10,941 nt of DNA, from contig DDSN01000143.1 of the NCBI GenBank assembly GCA_002343395.1, positions 69,698 to 80,638 on the forward strand, in the 5' to 3' direction. Under the pieces are notes generated by a model that was not told the DNA's origin, made no database searches, and saw only the letters and a program-made list of their open reading frames with translations. Of this stretch, positions 1-6,697 are shown one piece after another. The stretch comes from Hyphomonadaceae bacterium UBA2389 (GTDB lineage Bacteria > Pseudomonadota > Alphaproteobacteria > Caulobacterales > Aquidulcibacteraceae). Made by a program: the position numbers and the translations under genes. Positions within the stretch are counted from its first letter, which is position 1; each line of letters begins with the position of its first letter.

Positions 1-523
1 GGTGCGCGACGGCTACGCGCGCAATTTCCTGTTGCCTCAAAAGAAAGCGCTTCGCGCGACCGACGCCAATCGCAAGGTTTTTGAAGCGCGTCGCGCCGAA
101 ATCGAGGCGCGCAACGCCGAGGCGCGAGCCTCGGCCGAAAAGGCGAGCGGCAAGATCGACGGCTCTTCCTACGTCCTGCTCCGCCAGGCCGGCGAAGCCG
201 GTCAGCTCTATGGATCGGTGTCGCCCCGCGACATCGCCGAAGAGATCGGCAAGAAAACCAAAGGCATCGACAAGTCGGCGGTCATTCTCGACAAACCGAT
301 CAAGACAATCGGCCTCTATGACGTGCGCGTGCGGCTCCATGCGGAAGTGTACGCCAACATCAAGGTGAACGTAGCGCGATCCCAAGACGAAGCCGAACGT
401 CAAGCGCGGGGCGAAAACGTCATCGCGTCGGCGATCGAGGCGGAGCGCGCGCAGGCGGAGGCGGCAGCCAAGGAGTTGGCGGCGGCATCTATCACCAACG
501 ATCCGAGCGCACGCGCCGAGTAA
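1..523 (+). CDS. rplI: 50S ribosomal protein L9 (5' partial)
   Basis: L9 binds domain V of 23S rRNA in the large ribosomal subunit through its N-terminal domain; a long helix joins this to the C-terminal domain. The window opens inside the gene. The visible reading begins V-R-D-G-Y-A-R-N-F-L-L-P, the conserved rRNA-binding segment that follows about 20 residues in full-length L9. The GTG at position 2 is therefore the internal valine near residue 21, not a start codon. The remaining 173 residues cover the Lys/Arg/Glu-rich connecting helix (roughly residues 10-55 of the visible part) and the C-terminal domain. They end in a Glu/Ala-rich tail that is longer than in E. coli L9, as I recall is common in alphaproteobacteria. 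Stop is TAA at 521-523. In most proteobacteria rpsF and rpsR lie upstream, outside this window. A hairpin terminator follows within 25 nt, so this is the operon's last gene. Confidence 0.97.
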   Translation, partial: VRDGYARNFLLPQKKALRATDANRKVFEARRAEIEARNAEARASAEKASGKIDGSSYVLLRQAGEAGQLYGSVSPRDIAEEIGKKTKGIDKSAVILDKPIKTIGLYDVRVRLHAEVYANIKVNVARSQDEAERQARGENVIASAIEAERAQAEAAAKELAAASITNDPSARAE

Positions 524-543
524 GCGGTTTCGCCAAAACCAAG

Positions 544-583
544 ACGGCCCGCAGGTCAACTGATCTGCGGGCCGTTTCGTTTC
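544..583 (+). terminator. Rho-independent terminator of the rplI operon
   Basis: A perfect 11-bp GC-rich stem, 544-554 (ACGGCCCGCAG) with 565-575 (CTGCGGGCCGT), encloses a 10-nt loop. It is followed by a T-rich run (TTTCGTTT) and preceded by an A-rich stretch near 535-542. It lies 20 nt after the rplI stop and about 110 nt before dnaB, so it probably separates the ribosomal-protein transcript from dnaB. Confidence 0.85.
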
Positions 584-695
584 GGAATCGCACACAATAG
601 GTCGTTGCGCGTCAACATCGAAATTTCGTGAACAGCCTGGGAGCAAGCGCGCCTCCGCCGCCGATCTCCCGTCGAATCGCGTCATCTTGCACGCC

Positions 696-2174
696 ATGTC
701 GAAACAGCCCGCCCTCCCGCTTGAGGCGCCGCCGCCCGCCAAACCAGCGCGCGTCGCGCCTCACAATCTTGAGGCGGAGCAAGCCCTGCTGGGGGCCATT
801 CTATTCGACAACGAAACCTACAACCGCATCACTCCCAATCTTCAAGACCGCCACTTCTTCGATCCCGTCCATGGCCGCATCTTCGCCGCGTGCGCCGAGA
901 TCATATCCGCCGGCGAGCTGGCTGACGGCGTAACGCTGAAAGAGCGCTTCGCGCGCGACGGCGGCATCAAGGAAATCGGCGGCGCGCTCTATCTCATGAA
1001 GCTCATGGAGATGGCCGCGCCGCTCACGGCGCAAGCGCAATCCTACGCCGAACTCATTTATGATCTCGCGCTGCGCCGCGAGTTGATCAGGGTCGGCAAC
1101 GTAATCGCCGACTTGGCTGAGAACCCTCCCGACGATCACGACGCCGAAGACATCATTGAGGAAGCCGAGCGCACACTGTTCACGCTCGCCGAAAGCGGAA
1201 CCTCGGCTTCCGGCTTTTCACCGTTCTCGAAGGCGCTTGCGACATCAATCGAGGTCGCGGCCGCGGCCTATGAAAGCAAGTCCGAGGTTTCGGGCATCGC
1301 CACCCACTTCGAGGATCTTGACCGCATGCTGGGCGGCATGCACCCCTCGGACTTGGTTATCCTCGCCGGTCGGCCCTCAATGGGCAAAACCGCGCTCGCG
1401 ACCAACATCGCCTTCAACATCGCAAAGGCTCGACTGGCGTTCGACCGCGCGCCCGAGGACGGCAAACCCGTCGATAAAGGGGGCGTCGTCGCCTTCTTCT
1501 CGCTCGAAATGTCAGCCGAACAGCTTGCGACGCGCCTGCTCTCCGACGCCGCCGAGATCGAAAGCGATCGCATCCGGCGCGGCAAGATCAGCAAACAGGA
1601 ATACGAACGTTTGGCCGACGAGGCGGTGAATCTGCAGAAACTGCCGCTCCATATCGATGAAACGGGCGCCATCGGCATCGCCCAGCTTCAAGCGCGCGCG
1701 CGGCGCTTGCAACGGACAATGGGCCTGGACTGCATTGTCGTGGACTATTTGCAGCTGGTGACATCCTCCTCGCGCAAGAGCGACGGACGGGTCCAGGAGG
1801 TGAGCGAAATCACGCAGGGCCTCAAGGCCCTGGCAAAGGACCTGAAGGTTCCGGTCATCGCGCTGTCGCAGCTGTCGCGCCAGGTCGAAACCCGCGAGGA
1901 CAAGCGCCCCCAACTCTCCGATCTGCGGGAATCCGGTTCGATCGAACAGGATGCCGACGTGGTGCTGTTCGTCTACCGTGAAAGCTACTATCTAGAGCGC
2001 GCCGAGCCGCGCGAAGGCACCGACGAGCACATTGCGTGGATGCGGCAAGTGGACGAAGTGCGCAACCAAGCCGAGGTCATCATCGGCAAACAGCGCCATG
2101 GACCGATTGGCAAGGTGAAACTCTTCTTTGACAGCCGCTACACCAGATTCGGCAACCTCTCAGCCCGCAGCTAG
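696..2174 (+). CDS. dnaB: Replicative DNA helicase DnaB
   Basis: DnaB is the hexameric ring helicase that unwinds DNA at the replication fork and recruits primase. From the ATG at 696 the protein has 492 residues, within the usual range. The N-terminal helical domain (about residues 15-120) begins with P-H-N-L-E-A-E-Q-A-L-L-G. The RecA-like motor domain follows from about residue 190. It carries Walker A G-R-P-S-M-G-K-T with K231, the F-F-S-L-E-M motif with probable catalytic E271, Walker B V-V-D-Y-L-Q-L with D350, the L-S-Q-L-S-R-Q-V-E motif and a C-terminal D-A-D-V-V-L-F-V-Y-R block. I see no intein or other insertion. An in-frame TTG at 687 would add three residues; the ATG is preferred. 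Neither start has a clear Shine-Dalgarno sequence. The gene follows the rplI terminator, so it needs its own promoter, which I cannot place firmly. Its 3' end overlaps alr. Confidence 0.97.
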   Translation: MSKQPALPLEAPPPAKPARVAPHNLEAEQALLGAILFDNETYNRITPNLQDRHFFDPVHGRIFAACAEIISAGELADGVTLKERFARDGGIKEIGGALYLMKLMEMAAPLTAQAQSYAELIYDLALRRELIRVGNVIADLAENPPDDHDAEDIIEEAERTLFTLAESGTSASGFSPFSKALATSIEVAAAAYESKSEVSGIATHFEDLDRMLGGMHPSDLVILAGRPSMGKTALATNIAFNIAKARLAFDRAPEDGKPVDKGGVVAFFSLEMSAEQLATRLLSDAAEIESDRIRRGKISKQEYERLADEAVNLQKLPLHIDETGAIGIAQLQARARRLQRTMGLDCIVVDYLQLVTSSSRKSDGRVQEVSEITQGLKALAKDLKVPVIALSQLSRQVETREDKRPQLSDLRESGSIEQDADVVLFVYRESYYLERAEPREGTDEHIAWMRQVDEVRNQAEVIIGKQRHGPIGKVKLFFDSRYTRFGNLSARS

Positions 2175-3228
2175 GCCGCGCCTCGCGCGGCTCCGGATTG
2201 ATCACGCCGCTATCGTTGAGAATTGGCGCTCCTTTCGGAGTCTGGCGCCGAGCGCGGCGGTGGCGGCAGTGGTCAAGGCGGACGCCTACGGTCTCGGCGC
2301 TGTCGCAACGTCGCGCGCTCTTGCGCAGGCCGGCGCGCGCACGTTCTTCACCGCAACGACGAATGAAGCGCTTGTTATTCGCAAGGCGCTCGGCGAAGGC
2401 CCTCAAGTTTTTGTACTGAATGGCCCAACCGGCGCCGACGCCGAGACCATGAAGGGCGCGCGCCTAACGCCCGTGCTAAACTCACTGGAGCAGGTCAAGC
2501 TTTGGGCCGCGCGCGGTCCCGCCGCTCTTCACATCGACACCGGCATGAACCGTCTGGGATTGGGCCCGGAGGAACTCCCGCATGCCGCCGTGGCGTTAAG
2601 AGACACAACGCTCGCCTTGGTCATGAGTCACCTAGCCTGCGCTTCATCGCCCGCGCATCCTATGAACGAAGTGCAGCTCAAGCGGTTCATCGACGCGGCC
2701 ACGCTCTTTCCTAAAGCGCCGCGCAGCCTCGCCGCTACCGCCGGCGCGCAGATCGGCGCCGCCTATCACTTCGATCTGCTTCGCGTTGGCGTGGGCCTTT
2801 ATGGTTCGGGCGGCCTTGACGAGAACGTCATGAACTTGGCCTGCGCGGCGATCGTCGATGCGCCCATCCTGCAAGTACGCAACGTCGAGCCAGGCGAAAC
2901 GTTCGGATACGGCGCGACGTTCGCCGCCGACAAAAAGATGCGCACGGCGACGGTTTCTCTGGGATACGCCGACGGCTACTTGCGGTCGCTCAGTGGGCAC
3001 GGCTATGGCGTCCTAGGCGGCGCGCGGCGCCCGATCCTCGGACGGGTTTCGATGGACCTCGTTATCGTAGACGTTACAGGCTGCGACGAGGCCCGCGAGG
3101 GCGCGATGGTGGAGTTCTTGGGGCCCAGCGCAAAGCTCGACGAGATAGCCGCGCTCGCTGGAACGGCGCCCTACGAACTGCTCACAACTTTCGCCGGAAC
3201 CGTGCGCAAGACGGGAGTTCGGGCTTGA
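2128..3228 (+). CDS. alr: Alanine racemase
   Basis: This PLP enzyme interconverts L- and D-alanine in the cytoplasm and supplies D-alanine for peptidoglycan. The 366 residues match the usual family length. The PLP-binding lysine is K50 in V-V-K-A-D-A-Y-G-L-G. The catalytic tyrosine should be Y261 in F-G-Y-G-A-T-F. Y280 (G-Y-A-D-G-Y) and M309 (G-R-V-S-M-D) have nearly the same spacing as Tyr265, Tyr284 and Met312 of the Geobacillus enzyme, as I recall it. The start is a TTG inside dnaB, giving a 47-nt out-of-frame overlap. An in-frame TGA at 2116-2118 rules out earlier starts, and no ATG or GTG lies between the TTG and the conserved R-L-R-I-D segment. A good Shine-Dalgarno sequence, AAGGTG at 2112-2117, lies 10 nt before the TTG. 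The family can act catabolically (dadX), but the housekeeping context favours alr. Confidence 0.96.
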   Translation: MTAATPDSATSQPAARPRLARLRIDHAAIVENWRSFRSLAPSAAVAAVVKADAYGLGAVATSRALAQAGARTFFTATTNEALVIRKALGEGPQVFVLNGPTGADAETMKGARLTPVLNSLEQVKLWAARGPAALHIDTGMNRLGLGPEELPHAAVALRDTTLALVMSHLACASSPAHPMNEVQLKRFIDAATLFPKAPRSLAATAGAQIGAAYHFDLLRVGVGLYGSGGLDENVMNLACAAIVDAPILQVRNVEPGETFGYGATFAADKKMRTATVSLGYADGYLRSLSGHGYGVLGGARRPILGRVSMDLVIVDVTGCDEAREGAMVEFLGPSAKLDEIAALAGTAPYELLTTFAGTVRKTGVRA

Positions 3229-3998
3229 TTAATCCGTTTGCTCCAGTGGGCCGGGCCGTCCTTGGCATCTTGCGTGAAATCGGCCGCTTCTCCTTGTTCG
3301 CGGGCCGCTCCGCGGCGAGCGTGTTCTCGCCGCCGTTCTTCATGGGCCAATTTGCGCGCCAGTCCTTGCAGATCGGTTACTTCTCCCTGCCGGTGATCGG
3401 CCTCACCGCTGTGTTCATCGGCGCGGCGCTTGCGCTCAACATTTATGTGGGCGGGGCTCGCTTCAACGCGGAATCCTTTGTGCCGAATATCGTAGTGCTT
3501 GGCATCACGCGAGAGCTGGGGCCAGTGCTCGCCGGCCTCATGCTCGCCGGACGCGTCAGCGCCGGCGTCGCCGCCGAGATCGGGACCATGCGCGTCACGG
3601 AGCAAATCGACGCGATGAACACGCTCTCGACTGATCCGTTTAAGTTCCTGATCGCGCCGCGCGTGCTCGCGGCGACGCTGACACTGCCGCTGCTCGTCCT
3701 GGTCGCTGACATAATCGGCGTCATGGGCGGCTACCTCGTGGCGGTGAACAGCCTCGACTTTAACGGCGCGACCTACCTGCGCAACACGCTCGACTTCCTT
3801 GAATCCCAGGACGTGATCCTGGGCCTCGTGAAGGCCGCGGTCTTTGGCTTCATCATCGCGGCGATGGGCGCTTACCAAGGCTACAACAGCCAGGGCGGCG
3901 CGCTCGGCGTCGGCCGCGCCACCACCAACGCCGTCGTGGGCTCGATCGTGCTTATCCTGGCGGTGAACTATCTGATTACAGCGTTCTTCGTGGAGTGA
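3225..3998 (+). CDS. mlaE: MlaE-family lipid transport permease
   Basis: This is the inner-membrane permease of an MCE/Mla-type ABC transporter, which moves phospholipids (or other hydrophobic molecules) between inner and outer membranes. The 257-residue protein has the family length. An N-terminal amphipathic stretch is followed by about five hydrophobic segments, near residues 53-77, 85-112, 142-172, 200-222 and 233-256. The family signature is visible around residues 96-125: E-L-G-P-V-L-A-G-L-M-L-A-G-R, then A-E-I-G-T-M-R and E-Q-I-D-A-M. The start is TTG, in a TTGA overlap with the alr stop (3225-3228), so translation is probably coupled to alr. The cognate ATPase gene begins 4 nt after the stop. 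Substrate cannot be read from the sequence; Mla-type phospholipid transport is the default, and the related sterol or toluene-tolerance (Ttg2) naming is an alternative. Confidence 0.92.
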   Translation: MINPFAPVGRAVLGILREIGRFSLFAGRSAASVFSPPFFMGQFARQSLQIGYFSLPVIGLTAVFIGAALALNIYVGGARFNAESFVPNIVVLGITRELGPVLAGLMLAGRVSAGVAAEIGTMRVTEQIDAMNTLSTDPFKFLIAPRVLAATLTLPLLVLVADIIGVMGGYLVAVNSLDFNGATYLRNTLDFLESQDVILGLVKAAVFGFIIAAMGAYQGYNSQGGALGVGRATTNAVVGSIVLILAVNYLITAFFVE

Positions 3999-4002
3999 TG
4001 CG

Positions 4003-4764
4003 ATGACCGCGAAACTCCAACTCGTCGACATCAAGAAGAAACTACGCGGCCGCCAAGTACTCGACGGCGTCGACCTCGACGTGGCGCCGGGCCAATCCCT
4101 CGTCGTCATCGGCGGCTCGGGTCAAGGCAAGTCCGTCACACTGAAGTGTGCGCTTGGTCTAATGAAACCCGACGCCGGGCAAGTGCTCGTTGACGGCGCC
4201 GAGGTTACGCGTATGCCGCGGGAAATCCGCGGCCGGGTGATGAAGAAGTTCGGCATGCTGTTTCAGGGCGGCGCGCTTTTTGACTCGCTCACCGTTTGGG
4301 AGAACATCGCCTTCCGCCTCATCTACGCGGACAAAGTCGGGCGCAAGGAAGCGCGCGACCGCGCCCTTGCAACCATGCGCAAGGTGCGCCTCGCGCCCGA
4401 GTTCGCTGACGTGCGCCCCATCGAACTCTCAGGCGGCATGCAAAAGCGCGCGGGGCTCGCGCGCGCCATCATCGCCAAGCCGGATATCCTTTTTTTTGAC
4501 GAGCCCACCACCGGCCTCGATCCGATCACCGCCGATGCGATCAACGACCTCATCGTCGAGATGGTGAAGGAGATCGGCTGCGCCGCCGTCTCGATCACCC
4601 ACGACATGGCGAGTGCACGCAAGATCGCCGACGAGATCGCCATGTTGCACGGCGGCAAAATCGTCTGGCGCGGACCTGCGGCGCAGATCGACAATAGCGG
4701 CAACGCTATGGTGGATCAGTTCATCGCCGGCCGCGCGGATGGGCCGATCCAGGCGGTGGTTTAG
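4003..4764 (+). CDS. mlaF: MlaF-family ABC transporter ATP-binding protein
   Basis: This is the cytoplasmic ATPase partner of MlaE, powering lipid movement across the envelope. The 253 residues form one complete ABC domain: Walker A G-G-S-G-Q-G-K-S with K43, the Q-loop in L-F-Q-G-G-A-L-F-D-S, signature L-S-G-G-M-Q-K-R with S143, Walker B I-L-F-F-D-E-P with D166 and E167, D-loop T-G-L-D-P, and switch histidine H200 in S-I-T-H-D-M. Q-G-G-A-L-F-D-S-L-T-V after the Q-loop and the Met in the signature are typical of the MlaF/Ttg2A group. The ATG is preceded by GGAG at 3992-3995, and the gap to mlaE is only 4 nt. The expected third gene, mlaD (the periplasmic MCE-domain protein), does not follow; the next gene is on the other strand. 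Confidence 0.93.
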   Translation: MTAKLQLVDIKKKLRGRQVLDGVDLDVAPGQSLVVIGGSGQGKSVTLKCALGLMKPDAGQVLVDGAEVTRMPREIRGRVMKKFGMLFQGGALFDSLTVWENIAFRLIYADKVGRKEARDRALATMRKVRLAPEFADVRPIELSGGMQKRAGLARAIIAKPDILFFDEPTTGLDPITADAINDLIVEMVKEIGCAAVSITHDMASARKIADEIAMLHGGKIVWRGPAAQIDNSGNAMVDQFIAGRADGPIQAVV

Positions 4765-4807
4765 GTTTGCAAAGCGCGCACGCGCGGGTCTGCGCGAGAC
4801 TGCAAAT
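4765..4807. terminator. Possible bidirectional terminator between convergent mlaF and NUDIX genes
   Basis: The 57-nt gap between two convergent stop codons holds a two-part hairpin. The outer stem is TTTGCA (4766-4771) with TGCAAA (4801-4806). After a 3/4-nt internal loop, the inner stem is CGCGCA (4775-4780) with TGCGCG (4791-4796), around a 10-nt loop. The outer arms are A/T-rich on both strands, which would suit termination from either side, but there is no long U-run. Position and symmetry are the main support. Confidence 0.4.
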
Positions 4808-4821
4808 CCACAGCCATTGCA

Positions 4822-5223
4822 CTAGCGAATCGCGGCCCGCGCGATCGTGTTGTGATCGAATGCCAGCTTCGCGCTGCGCCAATCCGCCACCCATTCCGCA
4901 CTCGCGGCGTCGTCGCCGCCGAGCACACGCGTGGAGCGCGGGCGCACAAGGAAGGCGCAACTCACCGTGTGACCGCGCGGATCGCGTTTCGGATCGGAAT
5001 AGACGCCGATCAGGCGGACGACTTTCCCACCGACCCCAGTCTCTTCCTTCAACTCGCGCAACGCCGCCGCCTCAACTGTCTCGCCCACATCGACGAACCC
5101 GCCCGGCAGCGCATATTTGCCCTTGAAGGGCGGGTGCGCCCGTTTGATCAGCAAGAGCCGACCCGCGCGGTCAAACACCACGCAGTCGACGGTTAGAAGC
5201 GGCGTTTTCGGTGGGCCCCTCAA
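4822..5223 (-). CDS. NUDIX hydrolase, ADP-ribose pyrophosphatase-like
   Basis: NUDIX enzymes hydrolyse a nucleoside diphosphate linked to another group, using Mg2+. The 133-residue protein has a perfect NUDIX box at residues 42-64: G-x5-E-x7-R-E-L-x-E-E-x-G-V, with metal-binding glutamates in R56-E57-L-K-E60-E61. Before it are the usual V-D-C-V-V-F-D strand and A-L-P-G-G motif. The C-terminal L-A-F-D-H-N-x-I is, from memory, common in small ADP-ribose pyrophosphatase-like members; the true substrate is unknown. The start is TTG at 5223, overlapping the upstream lipoprotein stop as TTGA (5220-5223). It is the last gene of the minus-strand cassette and converges on mlaF. Having a cytoplasmic enzyme as the final gene behind receivers and a lipoprotein is odd, and the functional link is unclear. 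Confidence 0.9.
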   Translation of the reverse strand: MRGPPKTPLLTVDCVVFDRAGRLLLIKRAHPPFKGKYALPGGFVDVGETVEAAALRELKEETGVGGKVVRLIGVYSDPKRDPRGHTVSCAFLVRPRSTRVLGGDDAASAEWVADWRSAKLAFDHNTIARAAIR

Positions 5224-5690
5224 TCGCGATCTTCTTCTGGGCAGCGGCGCGCCGTAATCCCCGCCGCCGGCGCGCCATCCAGAGCGAAATCACCCATCAG
5301 ATCGTCGGAGACCGGCGCCGCGACATCGAGATGGTAGATCAAGGAATCGCCGCTTGGCGCGCCCTCGGGGTTCAGCACACGCATCGTCAGGTCGACACGA
5401 TTGCCTTCACCAGCGGCCCATGTTCCCGCGTGGGATGTTGTCATGCCATCGGCAGCGACAACGTAGTGCTGCACGCTGCCATCAGCGGCGAAGACCAAAT
5501 CGTAATTGGCGCACGATCGATCAAACGACCAGAGCCCAACAAGCGTTTCCGGAGCAAGCACAAAGGCCTCAGCCTCAATCCGTCCAACTCCCGACGATCC
5601 CGCGGTCGCGTCTTCAGGTTGCTCGGTTTGCGGCGAAGGCGGAGCGCACGCAGCCAGCACCGCGAACATAGACAAAAGCAAAAACCGCAT
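5220..5690 (-). CDS. Small predicted lipoprotein of unknown function
   Basis: A 156-residue protein with a lipoprotein signal: M-R-F, a hydrophobic core, and lipobox L-A-A-C with the cysteine at residue 15. The residue after the cysteine is Ala, not Asp, so sorting to the outer membrane would be expected by the E. coli rule. A Pro/Gln/Glu/Ala-rich linker (about 16-45) leads to a compact domain starting L-V-G-L-W-S-F-D-R-S-C. Cysteines at 60 and 150 could form a disulfide in the periplasm. The G-L-W-S-F-D and F-A-A-D-G-S-V pattern recalls small lipocalin-like or META-like beta domains, but I cannot assign a family. The start ATG at 5690 is preceded by a GGGGAT Shine-Dalgarno-like sequence at 5698-5703. 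The gene lies 33 nt after the helical-protein gene and overlaps the NUDIX start by 4 nt, so it is probably co-transcribed with both. Confidence 0.8.
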   Translation of the reverse strand: MRFLLLSMFAVLAACAPPSPQTEQPEDATAGSSGVGRIEAEAFVLAPETLVGLWSFDRSCANYDLVFAADGSVQHYVVAADGMTTSHAGTWAAGEGNRVDLTMRVLNPEGAPSGDSLIYHLDVAAPVSDDLMGDFALDGAPAAGITARRCPEEDRD

Positions 5691-5723
5691 GCGCCATCCC
5701 CTAGGATTGGCGCCATCATGCCC

Positions 5724-6203
5724 TCAAGCCGCCGACCCCGGCAAGCGCTCGCGTTCCCGCGCAAGCACCCTGCGTACTCCGACTAACCCGTCCAGGAGTT
5801 CCGCTGTCGCCTTTGCGGAGATGGCGTCCGGCTGGCGCAGTATCCGCATTGCGGAGAGGTGGAGATTGACCGCCTCGCGATCCCAAGATGGTTCGGTTTC
5901 ATCGAGCAGATGGCAGAGCGAGTAGGCCACCTTCCCGAGCGCGTCGCGCCCAACCATCCCGCCGAGCCCAGCCACCATATTCGTGGCCGTGTAGATCTCG
6001 CGTCGTTGCTCCGGCGTCGGATCGTCCGCAGCGCCCGCGACGAGACGTTCGATCTCGACCACCGAGTCGACCAAGCTTTGGACCGCCTTGGGTCCGACAT
6101 AGGCGAGGTGCAACTCAGCGCGCTCAACGGCCTCCGCCATTGTCATGCCGCCTGGCGCATTGAGGCATTGCTTCAAGCTCGTTTTTGGGTGGTCGTCGTT
6201 CAC
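5724..6203 (-). CDS. Helical protein of unknown function, receiver-linked
   Basis: From the GTG at 6203 this is a 159-residue protein, soluble and almost entirely helical by composition. The segments A-E-A-V-E-R-A-E-L-H-L-A-Y, V-Q-S-L-V-D-S-V-V-E-I-E-R-L-V, G-K-V-A-Y-S-L-C-H-L-L-D-E, A-V-N-L-H-L-S-A-M-R-I-L-R and A-T-A-E-L-L-D-G-L-V-G-V-R-R-V could form a helical bundle. I do not recognise a named domain. No H-x-x-K-G histidine phosphotransfer motif is present, although histidines occur in L-H-L-A-Y, S-L-C-H-L-L and N-L-H-L. The fold and the position behind two receivers recall CheE-like or Hpt-like partner proteins; this is resemblance from memory, not an assignment. The GTG at 6203 overlaps the upstream receiver stop as GTGA; a GTG one codon earlier (6206) is equally readable. 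The C-terminus is Arg/Glu-rich. Confidence 0.8.
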   Translation of the reverse strand: MNDDHPKTSLKQCLNAPGGMTMAEAVERAELHLAYVGPKAVQSLVDSVVEIERLVAGAADDPTPEQRREIYTATNMVAGLGGMVGRDALGKVAYSLCHLLDETEPSWDREAVNLHLSAMRILRQPDAISAKATAELLDGLVGVRRVLARERERLPGSAA

Positions 6204-6697
6204 CACAGCTCCATTCCGCTACCCGTTGTCGACACAACTTCAGCCGGCGCGATCAATTCACCGCGCCGTCCTTCGCTCTCAGCTACGAAAATGATCCGTT
6301 CCAGCAAGCCTTGCGTCGAGAACGGCTTGGCTATGACGTAGTCGGCGCCGCACTGCCGCGCGGCCGTTATCAAGCGCACATTGGTGTATGCCGCGAGCAT
6401 GATCACCGGCACGCCGGCGTTCGGTCCCCGGCGCTCCGATCGTAGCCACTGGACGAAGTTGAATGCTTCATCGCCAAACGCGCATGGATCCAGCAGAATC
6501 AGGCTCACCGAGTGCGTCTTCACCGCGTCCAATCCGGCGCGCAGCGTTTGGTATCGGAACATCCGGCGGAATCCGCACCCCGAAAGGACGCCCGTTACGA
6601 CTTCCAGAAAGATCGGGCTTGCGTCGATCAGCAAGACGGACGCGTTCGCGAAATTGAACGAAAGCTGCTGTTTCAGAGAGACAGCCGATCCGCTCAT
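6200..6697 (-). CDS. Response-regulator receiver protein, degenerate active site
   Basis: A single-domain receiver of 165 residues, with about 18 extra residues before and 35 after the domain. The beta1 motif is V-L-L-I-D-A-S, where family members usually have two acidic residues: D25 is present and the second is A26. The phospho-acceptor is D70 in L-I-L-L-D-P. The conserved switch Thr/Ser is replaced by A102 in I-M-L-A-A-Y. The lysine is kept as K124 in A-K-P-F. D70 and K124 argue for a functional fold, but loss of one Mg2+-binding acid and the switch residue argue for weak, absent or unconventional phosphorylation signalling. There is no DNA-binding or enzymatic output domain. The C-terminal tail, ending G-M-E-L-W, is unassigned. 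The start ATG overlaps the upstream cheY-like stop as ATGA (6694-6697), and its own stop overlaps the helical-protein start. Confidence 0.9.
   Translation of the reverse strand: MSGSAVSLKQQLSFNFANASVLLIDASPIFLEVVTGVLSGCGFRRMFRYQTLRAGLDAVKTHSVSLILLDPCAFGDEAFNFVQWLRSERRGPNAGVPVIMLAAYTNVRLITAARQCGADYVIAKPFSTQGLLERIIFVAESEGRRGELIAPAEVVSTTGSGMELW

Noticed and set aside
2..4. GTG at position 2 as the start of rplI
   Set aside because: It encodes the internal Val of the conserved V-R-D-G-Y-A-R-N-F-L segment; about 20 residues of L9 are missing upstream.
585..677. GANTC (CcrM) sites at 585-589 and 673-677 before dnaB, and another at 7203-7207 before radA
   Set aside because: GANTC sites occur throughout the window, including inside genes, at about the frequency expected for the base composition. 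Their position alone does not support regulation.
687..695. TTG start for dnaB three codons upstream
   Set aside because: The ATG at 696 gives the usual N-terminus, and no ribosome binding site favours the TTG.
3171..4109. Long open frame of 312 codons on the minus strand opposite mlaE
   Set aside because: It is antisense to a clear MlaE with conserved motifs. Its translation is low-complexity, rich in Arg, His, Asp and Glu, with no domain. GC-rich codon use commonly leaves the opposite strand open.
5691..5717. Direct repeat GCGCCATC at 5691-5698 and 5710-5717
   Set aside because: Eight bases in two copies in a GC-rich spacer is within chance, and one copy overlaps the lipoprotein gene's ribosome binding region.
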